Shown here in pieces: positions 61,898-64,000 of a stretch of 64,000 nt of DNA. The translations under genes were made by a program, and so were the position numbers. Source of the DNA: Glycomyces niveus (lineage in GTDB: Bacteria; Actinomycetota; Actinomycetes; Mycobacteriales; Micromonosporaceae); the NCBI RefSeq assembly GCF_017592475.1, contig NZ_JAGFNP010000013.1:62001-126000 (forward strand), read 5' to 3'. How positions within the stretch are numbered: the stretch's first letter is position 1; each line of letters starts with the position of its first letter. The notes beneath the pieces were generated by a model. It ran no database searches. It was not told where the DNA came from and worked only from the letters and a program-made list of their open reading frames with translations.

Positions 61898-62280
61898 CAG
61901 CGGCCCTCGATCATCCGGCCGATCGATTCGCTGAGCGCGGTGAGGGACTGCTGGTCGAGGTTTTCACCGGTGAGGGTGATGCGGCGCTCCCTGCCGTCCT
62001 CGTCGGTCCAGGTGGCGGTGATGGAGCGGGTCTTGTCGCGGCCGACCCAGGCGCGCAGGATCTCGACGGCGGCTACCAGGGCACCCGAGGTGCCGAGTGC
62101 CAGGATGACGTCGACGAACCCGCCCTTGGTGCCGGGGGCGGGCTCGGATCGCATTGCGACAGCGCCGGTCTCGCGCTGCAGGTCGGTGCGGAGGGCGGCG
62201 ACCTGGTTGCGCCAATCGGGATGGTCGGGGTCGTACTTGGCGGTCTGCGTGGAGATCGCGACTTCGACGGTCGAGGACAT
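61897..62280 (-). CDS. EACC1-like effector-associated small protein
   Basis: 127 residues from the ATG with GAGAGG five bases upstream (a GTG two codons earlier is too close to it). Layout: short polar start, a helix (WRNQVAALRTDLQRE), a hydrophobic segment at about 54-76 (GGFVDVILALGTSGALVAAVEIL), then a beta hairpin SITATWTDEDGRERRITLTG and a C-terminal helix. This matches my memory of the effector-associated constant component 1 (EACC1) that accompanies caspase-like and other effectors in actinobacterial conflict systems. Its overlap with the caspase gene is strong context. It could be a membrane or adaptor part; no activity is known. Confidence 0.7.
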   Translation of the reverse strand: MSSTVEVAISTQTAKYDPDHPDWRNQVAALRTDLQRETGAVAMRSEPAPGTKGGFVDVILALGTSGALVAAVEILRAWVGRDKTRSITATWTDEDGRERRITLTGENLDQQSLTALSESIGRMIEGR

Positions 62281-62483
62281 GGCCACCTCTCAGGCGAGTG
62301 TCGCTCAATGATATTTGCCGACCGCCCCACGTGGCGGCCCGCAAGCGGCCCCGGCGACAGCGGGTGAAGATTTGTTTCACTGGAGGACTTCTCAACGAAA
62401 GATTTCTCCGATATGGTTCCGTTACACGACAGATGTCGCGTCGATCACCCCTCGGTGCGAAGCTCCTGGAAGGGACCCAATCG

Positions 62484-63371
62484 ATGACCTCCCAACCGTC
62501 CGCAACACCCGACACCCACTCCCGGCGCTGGCTCCTGCGCCGCGCCGTCATGGCCGCCGGAGGCATCGGCGCCGCCACCGTTCCCGCCGTGTTCATGGCA
62601 GGGACCGCCGAGGCTGCCGCCACGGTCGACATGGAACTCGTGCTCGTCGCGGCCATGGTCGACCCGCCGAAGTCCGGCACCGGGACCACGCTCACCGCGG
62701 GACCGCACGTCAAGGTCGTCGAGCAGGCCCTCGACGCCAAGAACTTCCTCGCGGCGAGCTCAGTCGACGGCCACTACGGCACCACGACCGTCAGCGCCTA
62801 CGCCGCGTGGCAGAAGTCGCTGGGGTACAGCGGACTCGACGCCAACGGCATCCCCGGCCCGACCTCGCTCACCCGTCTCGGGTCCGAGACCGGCCTGTAC
62901 ACCGTGACCCGGCAGATCAGCGTCGGATCGAGCACCGACTCGTACGGCGGCCGCCGCGTCAACACCCGCACCAAGAACATGCTCGCCGCCGCGGACGCGA
63001 AGCTCTCGTGGAGCATCGTGCTTTCGCAGGGGTCCTACACGACCGGGAACCCGGACTCGGCCGGGACGCACGACGGCGGCGGCGTCGTCGACATCAGCGT
63101 CAGCTCGATGTCGACCACGCAGCGCTGGCAGACGGTGAAGGCGCTGCGCGATGTGGGGTTCGCGGCGTGGCTGCGGACGCCTGAGCAGGGGTTCACGTAC
63201 CACATCCACGCGAATGCGGTGGGCGACACGGACATGTCGAGCCCGGCGCAGCGGCAGGTGCACGACTACTTCTACGGCAAGAACGGCCTCGCGAGCCACG
63301 CGGCGGACAACACGCCGGCCGCGTATAAGGGGTCGTTCACGTGGTGGGAGCAGTACAAGCGGAGCCTGTAG
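62484..63371 (+). CDS. secreted peptidoglycan-binding protein with M15-like metallopeptidase domain
   Basis: 295 residues. The N-terminus HSRRWLLRRAVMAAGGIGAATVPAVFMAGTAEA is a signal peptide with paired Arg (possibly Tat). A peptidoglycan-binding domain (about 75-130, VKVVEQALDAKNFLAASSVDGHYGTTTVSAYAAWQKSLGY) follows. The C-terminal domain has GTHDGGGVVDISV (His and Asp zinc ligands) and TYHIHANAVGD (His ligand), as in M15-type D-Ala-D-Ala carboxypeptidases. Likely to cut cell-wall peptides outside the membrane. The 203 bases upstream hold AT-rich DNA at 62366-62425 and no riboswitch I could recognise. A terminator follows. Confidence 0.85.
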   Translation: MTSQPSATPDTHSRRWLLRRAVMAAGGIGAATVPAVFMAGTAEAAATVDMELVLVAAMVDPPKSGTGTTLTAGPHVKVVEQALDAKNFLAASSVDGHYGTTTVSAYAAWQKSLGYSGLDANGIPGPTSLTRLGSETGLYTVTRQISVGSSTDSYGGRRVNTRTKNMLAAADAKLSWSIVLSQGSYTTGNPDSAGTHDGGGVVDISVSSMSTTQRWQTVKALRDVGFAAWLRTPEQGFTYHIHANAVGDTDMSSPAQRQVHDYFYGKNGLASHAADNTPAAYKGSFTWWEQYKRSL

Positions 63372-63399
63372 ACGGCGGCCGCTGATCGCCGATTGAGCC

Positions 63400-63437
63400 G
63401 AGCCGACCGGTCCCAGCCCCCGTGGGCCGGTCGGCTC
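63400..63437 (+). terminator. terminator after the peptidase gene
   Basis: Stem GAGCCGACCGGTCCCA / TGGGCCGGTCGGCTC with a seven-base loop, followed by CTT. Confidence 0.75.
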
Positions 63438-63519
63438 CTTGCCGCGCGCGGCGGTTGATGGCGTGGATCACCGCAAATCGGCGGAATGGGGGCGGGGTCG
63501 TCGCTCGTTGTGACGGGTT

Positions 63520-64000
63520 ATGAGCATCATCGGACTTATCGGCAGCGGCCACATCGGCGGCACCATTGCGCGCCTGGCAGTGGGCGCGGGTCACGAAGTC
63601 GTCCTCAGCAACCGGCGCGGGCCCGATTCGCTCGCCGACCTCGTCGCGGAGCTCGGGCCGAAGGCCCGGGCGGCGACGCCGGCCGAGGCGGCCGCTGCAG
63701 GGGACCTCGTCGTGGTCACCGTCCCGCTCCACGCGTACAAGAGCGTCCCGGTCGAGGAGCTGCGGGGCAAGGTCGTCATCGACACGAACAACTACTACCC
63801 GCAGCGCGACGACACGATCGCCGAGCTCGAGGACGAGTCCACGACCACCAGCGAACTCCTGCAGGCCCACCTCCCGGAGTCGTTCGTCGTCAAGGGATTC
63901 AACAACATCTACTTCAAGCACATCGCCGAGCTCGCCCGCCCCCGCGGCGACGGCGGGCGCTCCGTCCTCGCCATCGCCGGCGACAGTGAGGCCGCGAAGC
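63520..64000 (+). CDS. NADPH:F420-reductase-like NAD(P)-binding protein (3' end missing)
   Basis: The first 160 residues are inside the window. Rossmann start MSIIGLIGSGHIGGTIARLAVGAGHEVVLSNRRGPDSL with GSGHIG. Next comes AAAAGDLVVVTVPLHAYKSVP (second half of the nucleotide fold), VVIDTNNYYPQRDD, then ELLQAHLPESFVVKGFNNIYFKHIAELARP, typical of the NADP_oxidoreductase F420-dependent group (Fno-like). These move hydride between F420H2 and NADP; some members instead reduce other substrates. The gene is cut by the window end. Confidence 0.85.
   Translation, partial: MSIIGLIGSGHIGGTIARLAVGAGHEVVLSNRRGPDSLADLVAELGPKARAATPAEAAAAGDLVVVTVPLHAYKSVPVEELRGKVVIDTNNYYPQRDDTIAELEDESTTTSELLQAHLPESFVVKGFNNIYFKHIAELARPRGDGGRSVLAIAGDSEAAK

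Noticed and set aside
62281..62483. Cyclic-di-AMP (ydaO-type) riboswitch before the peptidoglycan peptidase
   Set aside because: Such riboswitches are common before wall hydrolases in actinomycetes, but the conserved core was not found in this leader.

Overview
The window is about 72% G+C (by eye) and reads as chromosome of a high-GC Gram-positive actinomycete. Signs are Lsr2 next to ClpC, many GTG/TTG starts, TGATG/ATGA gene overlaps, several apparently leaderless genes, ClgR-type boxes before clpC, and a perM-purN-purH order that I recall from mycobacteria. A Glycomyces/Stackebrandtia-like source is a guess, not shown. No prophage, insertion sequence or CRISPR array was seen.

Layout. 1-4.2 kb: end of lysS, lsr2, clpC, then tRNA-Ser (minus), SRP RNA and tRNA-Thr. 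4.2-9.9 kb: a two-component system divergent from a lipoprotein / HlyD-like adaptor / MacB-type ABC exporter operon. 9.9-11.4 kb: a secreted SGNH esterase with a ricin-type lectin domain. 11.6-15.1 kb: dnaX-ybaB-recR. 15.3-21.2 kb: a five-gene oligopeptide ABC importer, facing a probable peptidase-type amidohydrolase. 22.8-23.5 kb: a ComEA-like membrane protein, then a degenerate 161-bp duplication. 24-28.3 kb (minus): sucCD, a stand-alone B12-binding protein and a Pro/Gln-rich membrane protein. 28.4-37.2 kb is accessory: a MarR/MFS pair, an ABC exporter, a NarL-type two-component system, a MazEF-like module and a nuclease. 37.3-43 kb: perM-purN, a VapBC module beside a truncated aminotransferase, a VanZ-like gene, and a ZTP riboswitch with purH. 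43-46.2 kb: small secreted and zinc-ribbon proteins, an RNA-ligase-like protein and trpS. 46.3-50.4 kb: a DeoR-galT-galE-galK operon. 51-58.1 kb: a BMP-family nucleoside ABC importer in one run with cdd and deoA, a nucleoside salvage unit. 58.8-62.3 kb: a two-gene EACC1/caspase-like conflict module. 62.5-64 kb: a secreted peptidoglycan-binding M15-like peptidase and the start of an F420/NADP-type reductase.

Two observations stand out. One is the EACC1-like small protein translationally coupled to a caspase-like protease fused to about 750 residues of helical repeats. The other is a cluster of three hairpins (26373-26492) whose stems are unrelated in sequence but whose loops all carry ACCCCTCA; I know no RNA or DNA element of this form. 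Smaller regulatory points are three ClgR-like boxes before clpC, a ZTP riboswitch that begins inside the preceding gene, and a MarR/MFS divergon in which both genes look leaderless and each promoter overlaps a palindrome.
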